Shown: one piece after another, positions 32,642-42,041 of the stretch
How the letters are laid out: the number at the start of each line of letters is the position of its first letter
How positions within the stretch are numbered: position 1 is the first letter of the stretch
Origin: Rhizobium sp. ICMP 5592
Lineage (GTDB): Bacteria; Pseudomonadota; Alphaproteobacteria; Rhizobiales; Rhizobiaceae
Direction: 5' to 3'
Length of the DNA stretch: 64,000 nt
NCBI RefSeq assembly: GCF_009498525.1
Contig: NZ_QSNT01000002.1
Location: forward strand, 434,001-498,000
The notes under the pieces: model-generated
What the model was told of the DNA's origin: nothing
What the model saw: only the letters and a program-made list of their open reading frames with translations
Database searches by the model: none
Program-made: the position numbers and the translations under genes

Positions 32642-34069
32642 ATGACATCGGTTGCGCAATGGCCGGCGCTCGCGCGAGCCTCGGGCGATCTGGAAGGGCA
32701 GGTCTATCGCCTGATGCGCGACCGCATTCTCCAGGGGCAGATGTCACCGGGACAAAAGCTGCCGTCGACACGGACGCTGGCGATCTCGCTCGGCGTGGCG
32801 CGCTCCACCGTGGTCAATGCCTATGAGCGGCTGAAGGCCGAAGGCTATCTGCAATCGACAACGGGGGCGGCAACCCGCGTCGCCGAATTCGCAACGCCAT
32901 CTTTGCAGGGACAGGCGGAGCTCGCTCCACTCAGCTCATCGGCAACGGCGGAGGTTGCTGCGGACGGCCTGTTCAAATCCGGCGTGCCGGATACAGCCGC
33001 CTTTCCGCATGCCGCCTGGGCGCGGTATCTGGGTGCTCGCGGCCGTTCGCTCCGGGTGCACGACCTTGGTTACGGCGCTCACAGCGGCATTCGCGAGTTG
33101 CGCGAGGCGATCCTCGAGCACATCTCCGCAACACGTGGCGTAGTGGCCCGTCCTGAACAGCTGATTATCGTTCCGTCGACCGGAGCTGCCATCGATCTTC
33201 TGGCGCGTGTCCTGCTGCGATCCGATCGTTCGGATGGTGCTATTGCGTGGATGGAAGAGCCGGGATATGCGACCGCACAGGCGCTGTTGCGGATGGCAGG
33301 CGCGAACCTCGTGCCTGTGCCTTGCGATGAGGCGGGCATCGATATCGCCAAGGCCGCGGGTCCGCCGCCGCGGCTGATCTATGTCACACCCTCGCACCAA
33401 TATCCGACCGGCGCGACGATGAGCCTGTCACGTCGTCTGGCCCTGCTCGAATTTGCCCGCGCTAACGGTTCGGTCGTGCTGGAAGATGATTACGACAGCG
33501 AATTCCAATATGCGTCGCGTCCGATCGCCGCCCTGCAGGGCATCGATCGTGGCGAAGTGGTTGCCTATCTCGGCACCTTCTCGAAGACGCTTGCTCCCGG
33601 CCTGCGCGTTGCCTACGCGGTCGTGCCGTCCTGGCTGGTACCGGACGTGACGGCCGCGCAGCTGTTGCGAGGTGCCGTGGTTCCCATTCATATTCAGGCG
33701 GCGCTTGCCGACTTCATCCGCGATGGCCGTTTTCGCGCGCATCTAAGGCATATGAACGCAATCTATGCCGCGCGCATGGCAGCGAGTGTTTCCGCGCTAC
33801 GCCGCCATTGCGGCGATTGGCTCGAGGTGGGTGAGGGCGCCGGCGGGCTGCAGCTGGCCACCTGGTTCCGGGATACGGGCACCGACGACGTGGCGGTGGT
33901 GCGAAGGATCAACGCGAAGGGATTTGCGCTCCGTGCCATGTCATCCCTGCATCTTGGTCCGCCACGACCGGGCCTGCTGTTCGGGATTGCGCGCATGCCG
34001 CCCGAGACAGTGGATGCGGCGGCGGCAAGGATTGCCAAGGTGTTTCGGGGTTTGCCGACTACCGCCTGA
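32642..34069 (+). CDS. MocR/PdxR-type regulator (GntR HTH + aminotransferase domain)
   Basis: A 475-aa protein. The N-terminal GntR winged helix is LMRDRILQGQMSPGQKLPST with RTLAISLGVARSTVVNAYER, and a fold-type I aminotransferase domain covers about 120-475. The PLP Lys lies in LGTFSKTLAPGLRVAY and the PLP Asp/Tyr region in LEDDYDSEFQY. MocR proteins sense PLP-related ligands and regulate the divergent gene. The 96-nt divergent region is AT-rich (TTATAAATA near 32594) and must hold both promoters. Confidence 0.87.
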   Translation: MTSVAQWPALARASGDLEGQVYRLMRDRILQGQMSPGQKLPSTRTLAISLGVARSTVVNAYERLKAEGYLQSTTGAATRVAEFATPSLQGQAELAPLSSSATAEVAADGLFKSGVPDTAAFPHAAWARYLGARGRSLRVHDLGYGAHSGIRELREAILEHISATRGVVARPEQLIIVPSTGAAIDLLARVLLRSDRSDGAIAWMEEPGYATAQALLRMAGANLVPVPCDEAGIDIAKAAGPPPRLIYVTPSHQYPTGATMSLSRRLALLEFARANGSVVLEDDYDSEFQYASRPIAALQGIDRGEVVAYLGTFSKTLAPGLRVAYAVVPSWLVPDVTAAQLLRGAVVPIHIQAALADFIRDGRFRAHLRHMNAIYAARMAASVSALRRHCGDWLEVGEGAGGLQLATWFRDTGTDDVAVVRRINAKGFALRAMSSLHLGPPRPGLLFGIARMPPETVDAAAARIAKVFRGLPTTA

Positions 34070-34922
34070 CGAACAATGCCCGATATTCCCGCGGCGTCAT
34101 GCCTTTCAGGCTTTTGAACTGCCGGTTGAAATTGGCGATGGAGTGATAGCCGACGGCATCGCTGATGTGGTGGATCGCCTGATTGGTGGAGGAGAGACGA
34201 GCGCAGGCGTCGCCGATCCGCATGCGCGTCAGGTAGTCGGAAATGGCGGTGCCGGTGTGGCGACGGAACATGCGATGCAGGCCGGAAACGCTGAGTGCGG
34301 CGATATCGGCCAGTTCCTCCAGGCCGATGGCGCGCGCATAGTGGAGATGCATATGCGTCAGTACGCGGTCGATGCGCTCGCGGCTTTCCTTGAGCTCAAA
34401 TGATTGGCTCGGCACGCTTGCAAGCGGTGTCGCCTGCCGGTCATCGGCAATATTGGCGAGGATGTTCAGGAGCGATAGCAGACGCTCCACCGGCGGCTTT
34501 TCGAAGACGGCTTCGTATTCGAGCCGCACTGCCTCTGCGATCTCCTTCGAAAAATGCAGGCCGCCATCGGCTCGCTCCAACATCACCTCGATCGGCCGAA
34601 ACTCGACGGCGCCGGCGGTCATGCGCAACAGCCAATCGCGATGGAACCAGAGGACAAGTGCGACATGCGGCTGGTGCTGGTCGATCTTGGCGCGAGAAAC
34701 CCATGTATGCGGCAGGTTCGGTCCGATCAGCACAAGATCGCCGTCGCCGTAATCGCCGCTGTGATCGCCGATGAAACGTTGTCCGATCGAGTTCAGCGTG
34801 AGGGTGAGTTCGAATTCGGGATGATGGTGCCATTGAAAGGGAATGGCATCCTCGAGCCGTCGGTTGAGCATGCTCCACGAGGCCTCGGGCGAGCGCTGCA
34901 ACACTTCAAGATAGGGTCTCAT
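34059..34922 (-). CDS. AraC-family transcriptional regulator with cupin-like sensor
   Basis: A 287-aa regulator. The N-terminal half is cupin-like (IPFQWHHHPEFELTLTLNSI), and the C-terminal AraC double HTH is at about 190-285 (IGLEELADIAALSVSGLHRM; ISDAVGYHSIANFNRQFKSL with GMTPREYR). It overlaps the 3' end of the convergent MocR gene by 11 nt and diverges from the PhyH-like dioxygenase gene, which it may control. Confidence 0.86.
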   Translation of the reverse strand: MRPYLEVLQRSPEASWSMLNRRLEDAIPFQWHHHPEFELTLTLNSIGQRFIGDHSGDYGDGDLVLIGPNLPHTWVSRAKIDQHQPHVALVLWFHRDWLLRMTAGAVEFRPIEVMLERADGGLHFSKEIAEAVRLEYEAVFEKPPVERLLSLLNILANIADDRQATPLASVPSQSFELKESRERIDRVLTHMHLHYARAIGLEELADIAALSVSGLHRMFRRHTGTAISDYLTRMRIGDACARLSSTNQAIHHISDAVGYHSIANFNRQFKSLKGMTPREYRALFVRR

Positions 34923-35056
34923 CGGGCGCCTATAGAGTCACGAAGGCCAGAATAGTATCAGAAATTGCCGAAGCAGAGCAACATGAGCGGCATGCATCCC
35001 GTTACAAATCGGTCGTCGCCTGAAACGGCAAGCATCGATCCGATGGGAGGAAACAT

Positions 35057-35992
35057 ATGCAACAGGCCCTGAAACGAGACGCTCATCCGACCGCATCTTC
35101 GGTCACCACGCAATTGAAGGACATCAAGAAGACGTTGCCACTGCGGGTTCTTTCGCAGCAGGACTGGCAGCACTGGATCACCAAGGGCTACGTGATCGTG
35201 CGGCAGGCAGTCCCCGCCGCCAATGTCGAGCGGCTTGTGGAGGTGCTCTGGGCATTCGACGAGAAGGACCCGAACGATCCGTCGACCTGGTATGCGCCGC
35301 AGCGCCGCGAGCACAAGATGAAGGAGCTGAACAACACCGGCATGCTGGAGATCTACAATCACCAGGCGCTCTGGGACAACCGCATGGAGCGGCGCATCTA
35401 CGACGTTTTCGTCGATATCTGGGATCGCGAGGATCTGTGGGTGACGATCGATCGCGCCAATCTCAATGCGCCGAAGAAGGTCAGGGGCAATCCGAACGGC
35501 TTCATTCATTGGGACGTGGACACATCGCGCCGTCCGCTGCCGATCGGTGTGCAGGGTGTTCTGAGCCTGAAGAAACAGGATGGAGACGTCGGCGGCTTTC
35601 AGTGCGTGCCGGAGCTGTTCGAGCGTTTCGAGGAGTGGGAGAAGACGCAACCGAGGGATCGCGACCCGATGCATCCTGACATGACCGGCCTATCCGTCGT
35701 CAATATCGAGATGGAGCCGGGCGACCTGATGATCTTCAATTCGCTACTCGCCCACGGCGTCCGCCCGAATCATGCGGAAGATCGCGTGCGTATGGCGCAA
35801 TATGTGTCGATGCACCCGGCCGAATTCGATGATGTCGCCGAACGTGAGGAGCGTATCCGCCTATGGCGCGAGCGTGATCATCCGAAGCGCGACTCGTTTC
35901 CGGGCGATCCGCGTGAATGGGAAAAGCACAATGCGGAGACGGCGGTTCTGACGCCGCTCGGTGAAAAGCTGCTGGGGTTGACGGCCTGGTAA
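35057..35992 (+). CDS. Phytanoyl-CoA dioxygenase (PhyH) family protein
   Basis: A 311-aa Fe(II)/2-oxoglutarate oxygenase. The HxD iron motif is in GFIHWDVDTSR, the distal His is in LLAHGVRPNH, and the 2-oxoglutarate Arg follows in AEDRVRMAQY. PhyH-family bacterial enzymes hydroxylate diverse small molecules. GGGAGGAAAC precedes the ATG at 35057. The divergent AraC regulator 134 nt away suggests substrate induction. The reaction is unknown. Confidence 0.85.
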   Translation: MQQALKRDAHPTASSVTTQLKDIKKTLPLRVLSQQDWQHWITKGYVIVRQAVPAANVERLVEVLWAFDEKDPNDPSTWYAPQRREHKMKELNNTGMLEIYNHQALWDNRMERRIYDVFVDIWDREDLWVTIDRANLNAPKKVRGNPNGFIHWDVDTSRRPLPIGVQGVLSLKKQDGDVGGFQCVPELFERFEEWEKTQPRDRDPMHPDMTGLSVVNIEMEPGDLMIFNSLLAHGVRPNHAEDRVRMAQYVSMHPAEFDDVAEREERIRLWRERDHPKRDSFPGDPREWEKHNAETAVLTPLGEKLLGLTAW

Positions 35993-36063
35993 GGCGGGTA
36001 TGGTTCGACACAGAGCTTTGATCGGGCGGCCTTGTTGCCGCTCGATCGCTGTCCGACGATTCG

Positions 36064-36645
36064 TTAGATCTGGTTCCAGCGGCGGATGACGGGTTCGCTC
36101 AGGTCGTGGTCGTAGCCGAGAGTGCTGATGCTGGTGGTGTCGAGCACGAGACGTGCGCCATTTTCCGGCGGCAGGCCAATCCAGCGGGGGGCGAAGACCC
36201 TCAGGAAATGGGCGCTGGAGAAGATCAGGACGTTGCCGTTGACCTCTCGGAGCTGGCCGATGATCCGGTCGGCCCGTGCACCGACATCGGCTGCCGTCTC
36301 GCCATTTGGGCATCCGTCGCGGAAAATCTCCCAGCCGGGACGTTGTGCTTGAATGTCCTTGGTAGTGATGCCTTCATACGCGCCGTAATCCCACTCCGCC
36401 AGATCGTCCTTGATCACGACGGTATCGCCGAAGCCCGCCAGCGCGCAGGTGTTCCGGGCGCGCTGCGACGGGCTCGACCAGACGGCGGCGAAGTCGATGG
36501 CAGGCAGGCGGGCGGCGACCTTGCGGGCGGCTTCTTCTCCGGCGGCGGTCAAGGGAATGTCCGTTCGTCCGGTATGCCTGCCGGACAGGCTCCATTCCGT
36601 CTGCCCATGCCGAACCAGATAGATTTCCGGATACGCACTGCTCAT
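36064..36645 (-). CDS. Histidine phosphatase (phosphoglycerate mutase-like)
   Basis: A 193-aa protein. The RHG catalytic motif is IYLVRHGQTEWSLSGRHTGR, the acid residue is in LAEWDYGAYEG, and the second His is in FSSAHFLRVFAPRW. It belongs to the cytoplasmic histidine-phosphatase group that dephosphorylates sugar phosphates or related metabolites rather than to true glycolytic mutases. It converges on the PhyH gene and stands alone. Confidence 0.87.
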   Translation of the reverse strand: MSSAYPEIYLVRHGQTEWSLSGRHTGRTDIPLTAAGEEAARKVAARLPAIDFAAVWSSPSQRARNTCALAGFGDTVVIKDDLAEWDYGAYEGITTKDIQAQRPGWEIFRDGCPNGETAADVGARADRIIGQLREVNGNVLIFSSAHFLRVFAPRWIGLPPENGARLVLDTTSISTLGYDHDLSEPVIRRWNQI

Positions 36646-36808
36646 CTGAATGCCTCTCGATCGCGCCGAATGTTCCAGCTTCTTCGCATCTGCCAGACGG
36701 TCTGTCGAGGGACAGGGCTACCGTTGTCTCCGTCTGGGATGGCAATCGGCTCGCAGGGAGTTCAATGATTTCCCCTGTGCGCCAATGGCTTGCAGGGGAG
36801 TGATGATC

Positions 36809-37015
36809 CTATCGTTTTACGGCACGTAGGACGTTGTGCACCAGAATGGCAAGGCATCCGGCGAGCAGGAGAACTCCGCCGGCGAGCGGCGGCAGCGCCA
36901 GAAGCTCGACGGCCCCAACGACGGCGACGACCAGGATCAGGCAAAGGGTCGCAAGGCTGCCGTCATCGATGAACATGCCGATCAGTTCGGACAGGGCGGT
37001 ACGGAGGACACTCAT
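36809..37015 (-). CDS. Small two-helix membrane protein
   Basis: A 68-aa protein with two hydrophobic segments (SLATLCLILVVAVVGAVELL and LAGGVLLLAGCLAILVHNVL) and a basic end. Its ATG at 37015 overlaps the stop of the upstream COG4280 gene (ATGA), so the two are translationally coupled and may form a complex. No motif is recognised. Confidence 0.65.
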   Translation of the reverse strand: MSVLRTALSELIGMFIDDGSLATLCLILVVAVVGAVELLALPPLAGGVLLLAGCLAILVHNVLRAVKR

Positions 37016-37767
37016 TGGGCTGCCTTTGCCGTGGGTTTGCCGGTCGAGCCGCGCAGGCTGCGAACGATGATGAAGGATACCAGCGAGACGATTGCGAAGA
37101 TGGCGATCAACGCAAGATCCGCACCCGGCCACTCCGCGCCGATGCCTTCGCCGGTCCAGAAGATGCCGAAGCTGGTCAGCATCAGCCCGACGACGAATTT
37201 GAGCGTGTTTTCCGGCACGGTGGCGAGCGGGCGGTGTACCACGAGGCCGATCAGCATGACCAGGACGAAGGCGGCGAGCGCCCCGAGACCGGCATAGAGC
37301 GTCATGCCATGGGCGCCACCGACGGCGATGACGATGAAGACCACCTCGACACCTTCCAGCAGCACTGCCTTGAAGGAGGCAAGGCCGGCGAGATAATCGG
37401 CGCGCCGGTCGTCGGACTGTTGCCGCAGAGCTGCCGTTTCCTTGGTGAAGGCGGCTGCCTCGTCATGGAGTGCGATGACGCCGAGCGAGCGCAGAATGGC
37501 TTTGCGCAGCCAGCGCATGCCGAACAGAATCAGGAGAACGCCGATGACGAATTGCATCGTATGAATCGGGATCAGCGCCAGCAGTGGCCCGAAGATGAGG
37601 ACGAGGGCGGCCAGCAAAGCGAGCGCGAGCGCAGCACCGATCAAGGCCGGACGCCAGCTGCGAGTGACCCCGACGGCAAGGACGATGGTGAAGGCTTCCA
37701 CGACCTCGACGAAGGAGCCGAGGAAGGAGGCTGTCAGAGTGGAGAGGATAGGAGTGAGGCTATTCAT
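37012..37767 (-). CDS. COG4280-type predicted membrane transporter
   Basis: A 251-aa protein with seven to eight hydrophobic segments and an internal repeat: each half has an acidic membrane motif, SFVEVVEAFTIVLAVG and LLEGVEVVFIVIAVG, linked by a charged loop (EAAAFTKETAALRQQ). The repeated Glu pair resembles cation transporters of the GDT1/UPF0016 and LysE-like groups. A metal or cation transport role is plausible but unproven. It is coupled to the 68-aa membrane protein. Confidence 0.72.
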   Translation of the reverse strand: MNSLTPILSTLTASFLGSFVEVVEAFTIVLAVGVTRSWRPALIGAALALALLAALVLIFGPLLALIPIHTMQFVIGVLLILFGMRWLRKAILRSLGVIALHDEAAAFTKETAALRQQSDDRRADYLAGLASFKAVLLEGVEVVFIVIAVGGAHGMTLYAGLGALAAFVLVMLIGLVVHRPLATVPENTLKFVVGLMLTSFGIFWTGEGIGAEWPGADLALIAIFAIVSLVSFIIVRSLRGSTGKPTAKAAQ

Positions 37768-37809
37768 GCAATGAATCCCGAATGGCGAATAGGGGTCTGA
37801 TTTCGCATG

Positions 37810-38715
37810 CTATTTCTTTCTCTTTGTGCCGCGTTTGCTCCAAGCTTTGTCGATGGAGCCGCGCAGGGTGCTCAGATGATCCAGGCTGTCGAAGGCTGCA
37901 TCTCGGCGATGCGCGGCGAGCCCGACGATCATGGCTTCGATCAGCACCATGGTGCCGGCATGCATGGCGAGATGATCGGCCCTGCCGCGTGGGATGGGGA
38001 GGATTTCCGCCACCTTGTCGGAGATCAATGGGCCGAGATCGTCGCTGATGAGGATCACCGGCACCTCATGCTGGCCGGCCTGGTTGAGCACGACTTCGAC
38101 TTCACGGTAGAGCGGCGCATAGGCCATCATCAGGACAGCGTCGCCCTTGCCGAGCCAGAGAAGGCGATCGGCGAGAGCGATGCCTGATGTGGACAACGGA
38201 TAGGTGGGGAGGCCGATGCGGTTGAATTGCAGGCTGGCATAGTCGGCCATTGCCCCGGAAGGGCCGATGCCAAAGACATGACGCTTATTTGCTCCGGCCA
38301 GAATATCTATGGCGCGAGCGAAGCTTGCGGCGATTTCCGGATGCTTCAGAACGTCCAGCGCGTTTTCGTGCGTGCCGATGACGTGGTGCAGGATGCCTGC
38401 GGCGTCGCCGTCGGTTTCGGCGAGCGTCCGCTCCAGCCGGTTGCCGGGCGACGGGGCTCCCGTCAGCTCCGAAAGCAATGCCGCGCGAAGCGCCGAGAGG
38501 CTTTCGAACCCAAGCGCGCGGGCGGTTCGCACCACCGTCGCATCGCTGGCGCCGGCAAGCTCGGCAATCTGGGCGGCGGAGTTCAGCAGAACGGCCTGCT
38601 TCTGGTCGATGAAGAAGCGGGCCATGCGCTGTTCAGCCGGTGCAAGGCCTTCGATCGCGGCCAGAATCCGGGCGTCGAAATTGGGCTGCGACTGCGATCG
38701 TGCATCCATTGTCAT
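37810..38715 (-). CDS. RpiR-family transcriptional regulator
   Basis: A 301-aa regulator. The RpiR HTH is LAPAEQRMARFFIDQKQAVL with SAAQIAELAGASDATVVRTA, and the C-terminal SIS sugar-phosphate domain spans about 125-260 (RHVFGIGPSGAMADYASLQF). The start is uncertain (38715, 38778 or 38832); 38715 has a GGAAG site. A nested inverted repeat lies just upstream. The sugar target is not clear; neighbours are not obviously catabolic genes. Confidence 0.82.
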   Translation of the reverse strand: MTMDARSQSQPNFDARILAAIEGLAPAEQRMARFFIDQKQAVLLNSAAQIAELAGASDATVVRTARALGFESLSALRAALLSELTGAPSPGNRLERTLAETDGDAAGILHHVIGTHENALDVLKHPEIAASFARAIDILAGANKRHVFGIGPSGAMADYASLQFNRIGLPTYPLSTSGIALADRLLWLGKGDAVLMMAYAPLYREVEVVLNQAGQHEVPVILISDDLGPLISDKVAEILPIPRGRADHLAMHAGTMVLIEAMIVGLAAHRRDAAFDSLDHLSTLRGSIDKAWSKRGTKRKK

Positions 38716-38730
38716 GCTGGTGCTTCCATC

Positions 38731-38764
38731 TATCGCCTTGTAGGAAATGCTACCGATGGCGATA
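38731..38764. promoter_or_regulatory. Nested inverted repeat before the RpiR gene
   Basis: TATCGCC (38731-38737) and GGCGATA (38758-38764) enclose a second inverted repeat, GTAG (38740-38743) and CTAC (38750-38753). It may be an autoregulatory operator or an RNA hairpin. If translation starts at 38778 or 38832 it would be coding. Confidence 0.4.
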
Positions 38765-38878
38765 TACGTAGTGTTCATTACCAAGCGTGGCAACAGAATT
38801 CTGGCGACCGCGTCGCGCAGTGGTGGCTGCAATCATCCCCTTCGGCCAATCAGGCACAGCAGTTGAGGTTGGAGAGCG

Positions 38879-39925
38879 TTACGCCAATCCCGCCCGCACC
38901 GCGGGGATGACTTCCCGGCCGTAAAGCTCGATGCAGCGCATCAGCTTCTGGTGGCTCAGCGTGCCGGTGCTGTATTTCAGCTGGAAGCGGTTGATGCCGA
39001 GTGTCTTGATGACCGGCGTGAGCTTGGCGGCGACCGTTTCGGGCGAGCCGACATAGAGCGAGCCATGTTCGATTTCGTCTTCGAATTCGTTCTGCGTCAC
39101 CGGCGGCCAGCCGCGCTCGCGGCCGATGCGGTCGCGCATCACCTTGTAGCAGGGCCACAATTCTTCGCGCGCCTGATCGTCGGTGTCGGCAATATAGCCG
39201 GGGGAATGGATGCCGATCGGCTGGGTCGTGCCGCCCAGCTGCGCGAATGCCTTGTGATAGAGATCGATATAGGGCTGGAAACGATAGGGGCTGCCGCCGA
39301 TGATCGCCAGCATCAGCGGCAAATTATACTGCGCGGCGCGCACGACCGAAGCCGGGCTGCCGCCGACGCCGATCCACGTCTTCAGGTGATCCTTCTCGAT
39401 CGTCGGGAAGACCCGCTGCTTGTCGAGCGGCGGGCGAATGCTTCCTTTCCAGGTCACCGGTTCGTTGGTGAGCAGGGCGGCGAAAAGATCGAGTTTTTCC
39501 TCGAAGAGCTTTTCATATTGCGACAACTCGAAGCCGAACAGTGGGAAGGATTCGGTGAAGGATCCACGGCCGAGGATCACTTCGGCGCGTCCGTTCGATG
39601 CCGCGTCCAGGCTCGAAAAGCGCTGAAAGACGCGGATCGGGTCATCGGAGCTCAGAACCGTGACCGCCGATCCCAAATGGATATGCGACGTGCGGCTGGC
39701 AATCGCAGCCAGAACGGTCTCCGGCGAAGAGACGGCGAAATCCTCGCGATGATGTTCGCCGATCCCGAAGAAATCGATCCCGAGCTGGTCCGCGAGCACG
39801 CCTTCCTCGATGACGTTACGGATGACCTGCGCATGAGAGTCCGGCTTTCCGCTCTCGTCATGGGTTACGTCGCCGAATGTATCGAGTCCGAATTCGACCG
39901 TGTTTGCCGTCATGATTGTGTCCAT
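38879..39925 (-). CDS. Luciferase-like (LLM) flavin-dependent oxidoreductase
   Basis: A 348-aa F420/FMN-type TIM-barrel monooxygenase. Family motifs are LGIDFFGIGEHHREDFAVSS near the N-terminus, HLGSAVTVLSSDDPIRVFQR and VILGRGSFTESFPLFGFE. It uses reduced flavin and oxygen on an unknown substrate. ATG at 39913 (MTANTVEF) is an equally good start. It is transcribed toward the RpiR gene, but a gap of over 150 nt makes co-transcription unsure. Confidence 0.85.
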   Translation of the reverse strand: MDTIMTANTVEFGLDTFGDVTHDESGKPDSHAQVIRNVIEEGVLADQLGIDFFGIGEHHREDFAVSSPETVLAAIASRTSHIHLGSAVTVLSSDDPIRVFQRFSSLDAASNGRAEVILGRGSFTESFPLFGFELSQYEKLFEEKLDLFAALLTNEPVTWKGSIRPPLDKQRVFPTIEKDHLKTWIGVGGSPASVVRAAQYNLPLMLAIIGGSPYRFQPYIDLYHKAFAQLGGTTQPIGIHSPGYIADTDDQAREELWPCYKVMRDRIGRERGWPPVTQNEFEDEIEHGSLYVGSPETVAAKLTPVIKTLGINRFQLKYSTGTLSHQKLMRCIELYGREVIPAVRAGLA

Positions 39926-40133
39926 TGCCTATCGCTAAATTGTTCGAGTGGCATTTACTCGTGTTCCCGATCGCGAAACACCCGCAAAGTTTCGAGGGTT
40001 CCGTTCGAGGAATTCGATATGACGATAGCGATAGTAAGGGCGTGCAACGCCGCAGACGTGTTCTGCAGGGTGACGGAAAGAATCGCGATATCGGATTAGC
40101 GATACCGCGATTGACGTCACAAGCCCGCAGATA

Positions 40134-41816
40134 TCAATTCAATTGCGCCAGTTTATTTGCTGGATGGCGGCAGGCGGCGAAGACGTCGAGGCTGGGGTCA
40201 TAGACCTTCGTCGCTACGTCCATCATGCCAAGAACGCTGTGGAAGATATTGTCGTGCGAGTGGGTGCCGGCGGCCGCCTGCTTTGCAACGCAGTTCATGT
40301 CATAGCCGCCGGTTTTCGCCAGATCATCGGCCATCCAGACCAGGAATGGTACCTGCGTCTGCTCCGATGGCGCGATGATGTATGGTGCGCCGTGCAGGTA
40401 GATACCGTTCTCGCCGAGCGACTCGCCGTGATCCGAGAAATACATGACGGCTCCCGATATCGTGGCCGAGCGCTGCTTTAGCTTGTCGATGACCGCCGAG
40501 ACGATGTGATCCGTGTAGAGGATCGTATTGTCATAGGCATTATTGATCTGTTCCTGCGAGCATTTGCCGAAATCATTGGCTCGGCAATCGGGCGTGAAGC
40601 GGCGAAATTCCTCTGGATAGCGCTGGTAGTAGGCCGGGCCGTGGCTGCCAAGCTGGTGCAGCACGAGGACGCTGTCTCCCTTGATATTGTCGAGCCAGTT
40701 GTCGACCTTGTCGACCAGGATCGCATCCAGACATTCGCCTTCCTTGCAGAAGCGGGGATCGGCCGATGTCGGCAGGTAGGTATAGGGAACGCGATCGGTG
40801 ACATTGTAGCTGCCGGTGTCATTGTCCAGCCAGGTCACATCGACCTTGGCATGGGTGAGCACATCGAGCAGGTTCTCCGTTTCCAGACCCTTGCGATGAC
40901 TGTATTGCTGCCGCGTATAGACGGAGAACAGGCAGGGGATCGATGTCGCCGTCGCCGTTCCGCAACTGGTGGTGTCGGGAAAATAGACGATGTTCTGTTT
41001 CGCCAGCTCGGGATTGGTCATTTTGCCGTAGCCGCCAAGCGAGAAGTTCTGGGCGCGGGCCGTTTCGCCGGCGACGATGATCGTCACGCGCGGCTTGCCG
41101 TTCTCGACGGCGCCAACCCTACGGGCGTCAGTGCCCAGAGGCTTTGCAACGACGTTTGCGTTCCGGCCGGAATCGATGACGTAGCGAACGGCGCTGTTGA
41201 TCGGCATCACCGGATTGAGCGTATCCAACAAGTCGCGATGCGCTCGGCCGACGCCGGCATAGGTTTTGTAGAAGCTGATGCCGGCGACCATGAAGATCGC
41301 GACGCAGGAGAGAATGACGGCGGTGTTATAGGCAAGCTTCTTGAGAATGGGGCGATGGATGATGCGTACGGACGCGATCACCAGCGATGGAAGAACGCCG
41401 GTCAGCAGCACATGCGTCAAAAAACGCGTGGTAATCAGGTGGCCGGCCTCGGCGCCCGTCGATACCGCCGCGTTGCGGATCATTTCCTTGTCGATGATCA
41501 CGCCAAACTGGTCGTTGAACCACGAGGACACCGATGCCACGAGAACGAAGAAAATAAGGATCGGCTTGGTGATGTATTTGGCGGAGAAAAACGTGAAGAG
41601 CGCCATGATGACGGCCGAAATGCCGACGACGAAGCCAGCGAAGGCGGCGGGCTCGGCAAGGAAATAGCCGTAAGCCTTGGTCCAGAACATCCGGTTCGTC
41701 ACAAGAAGGATATAAAGGCTAGCTATAAGGCAAAGGGTGACGCTGCCGATGGCTGGTCGGACGCTGCGTCCGCCAGGCCGAGTGTTTTTATTGTTCAACG
41801 GTTTTCTCCAGGGCAT
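40134..41816 (-). CDS. EptA-like phosphoethanolamine transferase
   Basis: A 560-aa inner-membrane enzyme with about five N-terminal membrane helices (residues 25-185) and a periplasmic sulfatase-fold domain. The catalytic region reads VTIIVAGETARAQNFSLGGY, with the nucleophile Thr in DTTSCGTATATSIPCLFSVY, metal ligands in SDHGESLGENGIYLHGAPY and the late His in THSHDNIFHSVLG. Paired Cys residues are typical. It should add phosphoethanolamine to lipid A or other glycolipids and thereby raise cationic peptide tolerance. A TTG at 41798 with a GGAG site is an alternative start. Confidence 0.85.
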   Translation of the reverse strand: MPWRKPLNNKNTRPGGRSVRPAIGSVTLCLIASLYILLVTNRMFWTKAYGYFLAEPAAFAGFVVGISAVIMALFTFFSAKYITKPILIFFVLVASVSSWFNDQFGVIIDKEMIRNAAVSTGAEAGHLITTRFLTHVLLTGVLPSLVIASVRIIHRPILKKLAYNTAVILSCVAIFMVAGISFYKTYAGVGRAHRDLLDTLNPVMPINSAVRYVIDSGRNANVVAKPLGTDARRVGAVENGKPRVTIIVAGETARAQNFSLGGYGKMTNPELAKQNIVYFPDTTSCGTATATSIPCLFSVYTRQQYSHRKGLETENLLDVLTHAKVDVTWLDNDTGSYNVTDRVPYTYLPTSADPRFCKEGECLDAILVDKVDNWLDNIKGDSVLVLHQLGSHGPAYYQRYPEEFRRFTPDCRANDFGKCSQEQINNAYDNTILYTDHIVSAVIDKLKQRSATISGAVMYFSDHGESLGENGIYLHGAPYIIAPSEQTQVPFLVWMADDLAKTGGYDMNCVAKQAAAGTHSHDNIFHSVLGMMDVATKVYDPSLDVFAACRHPANKLAQLN

Positions 41817-42041
41817 TCCCCTGAACAGAGCGGGAATGCCTTACAATACAGCGTGCAGAACGCGGCTCAGACTGTTTGAGCGCGGGACCATGCCCACCCT
41901 TCCTGACATTTACCTGAATAGCGTCCGCCTGTGCGTTGGTCGATTACGCCTATCCGCGCTTTTTGTCGCACGGCCAGGTGGAGTTCAGGTCACCGTCAGC
42001 AATCCCTATCATAGCTTGCTTTCTTGAATAAGGAAGCAGAC

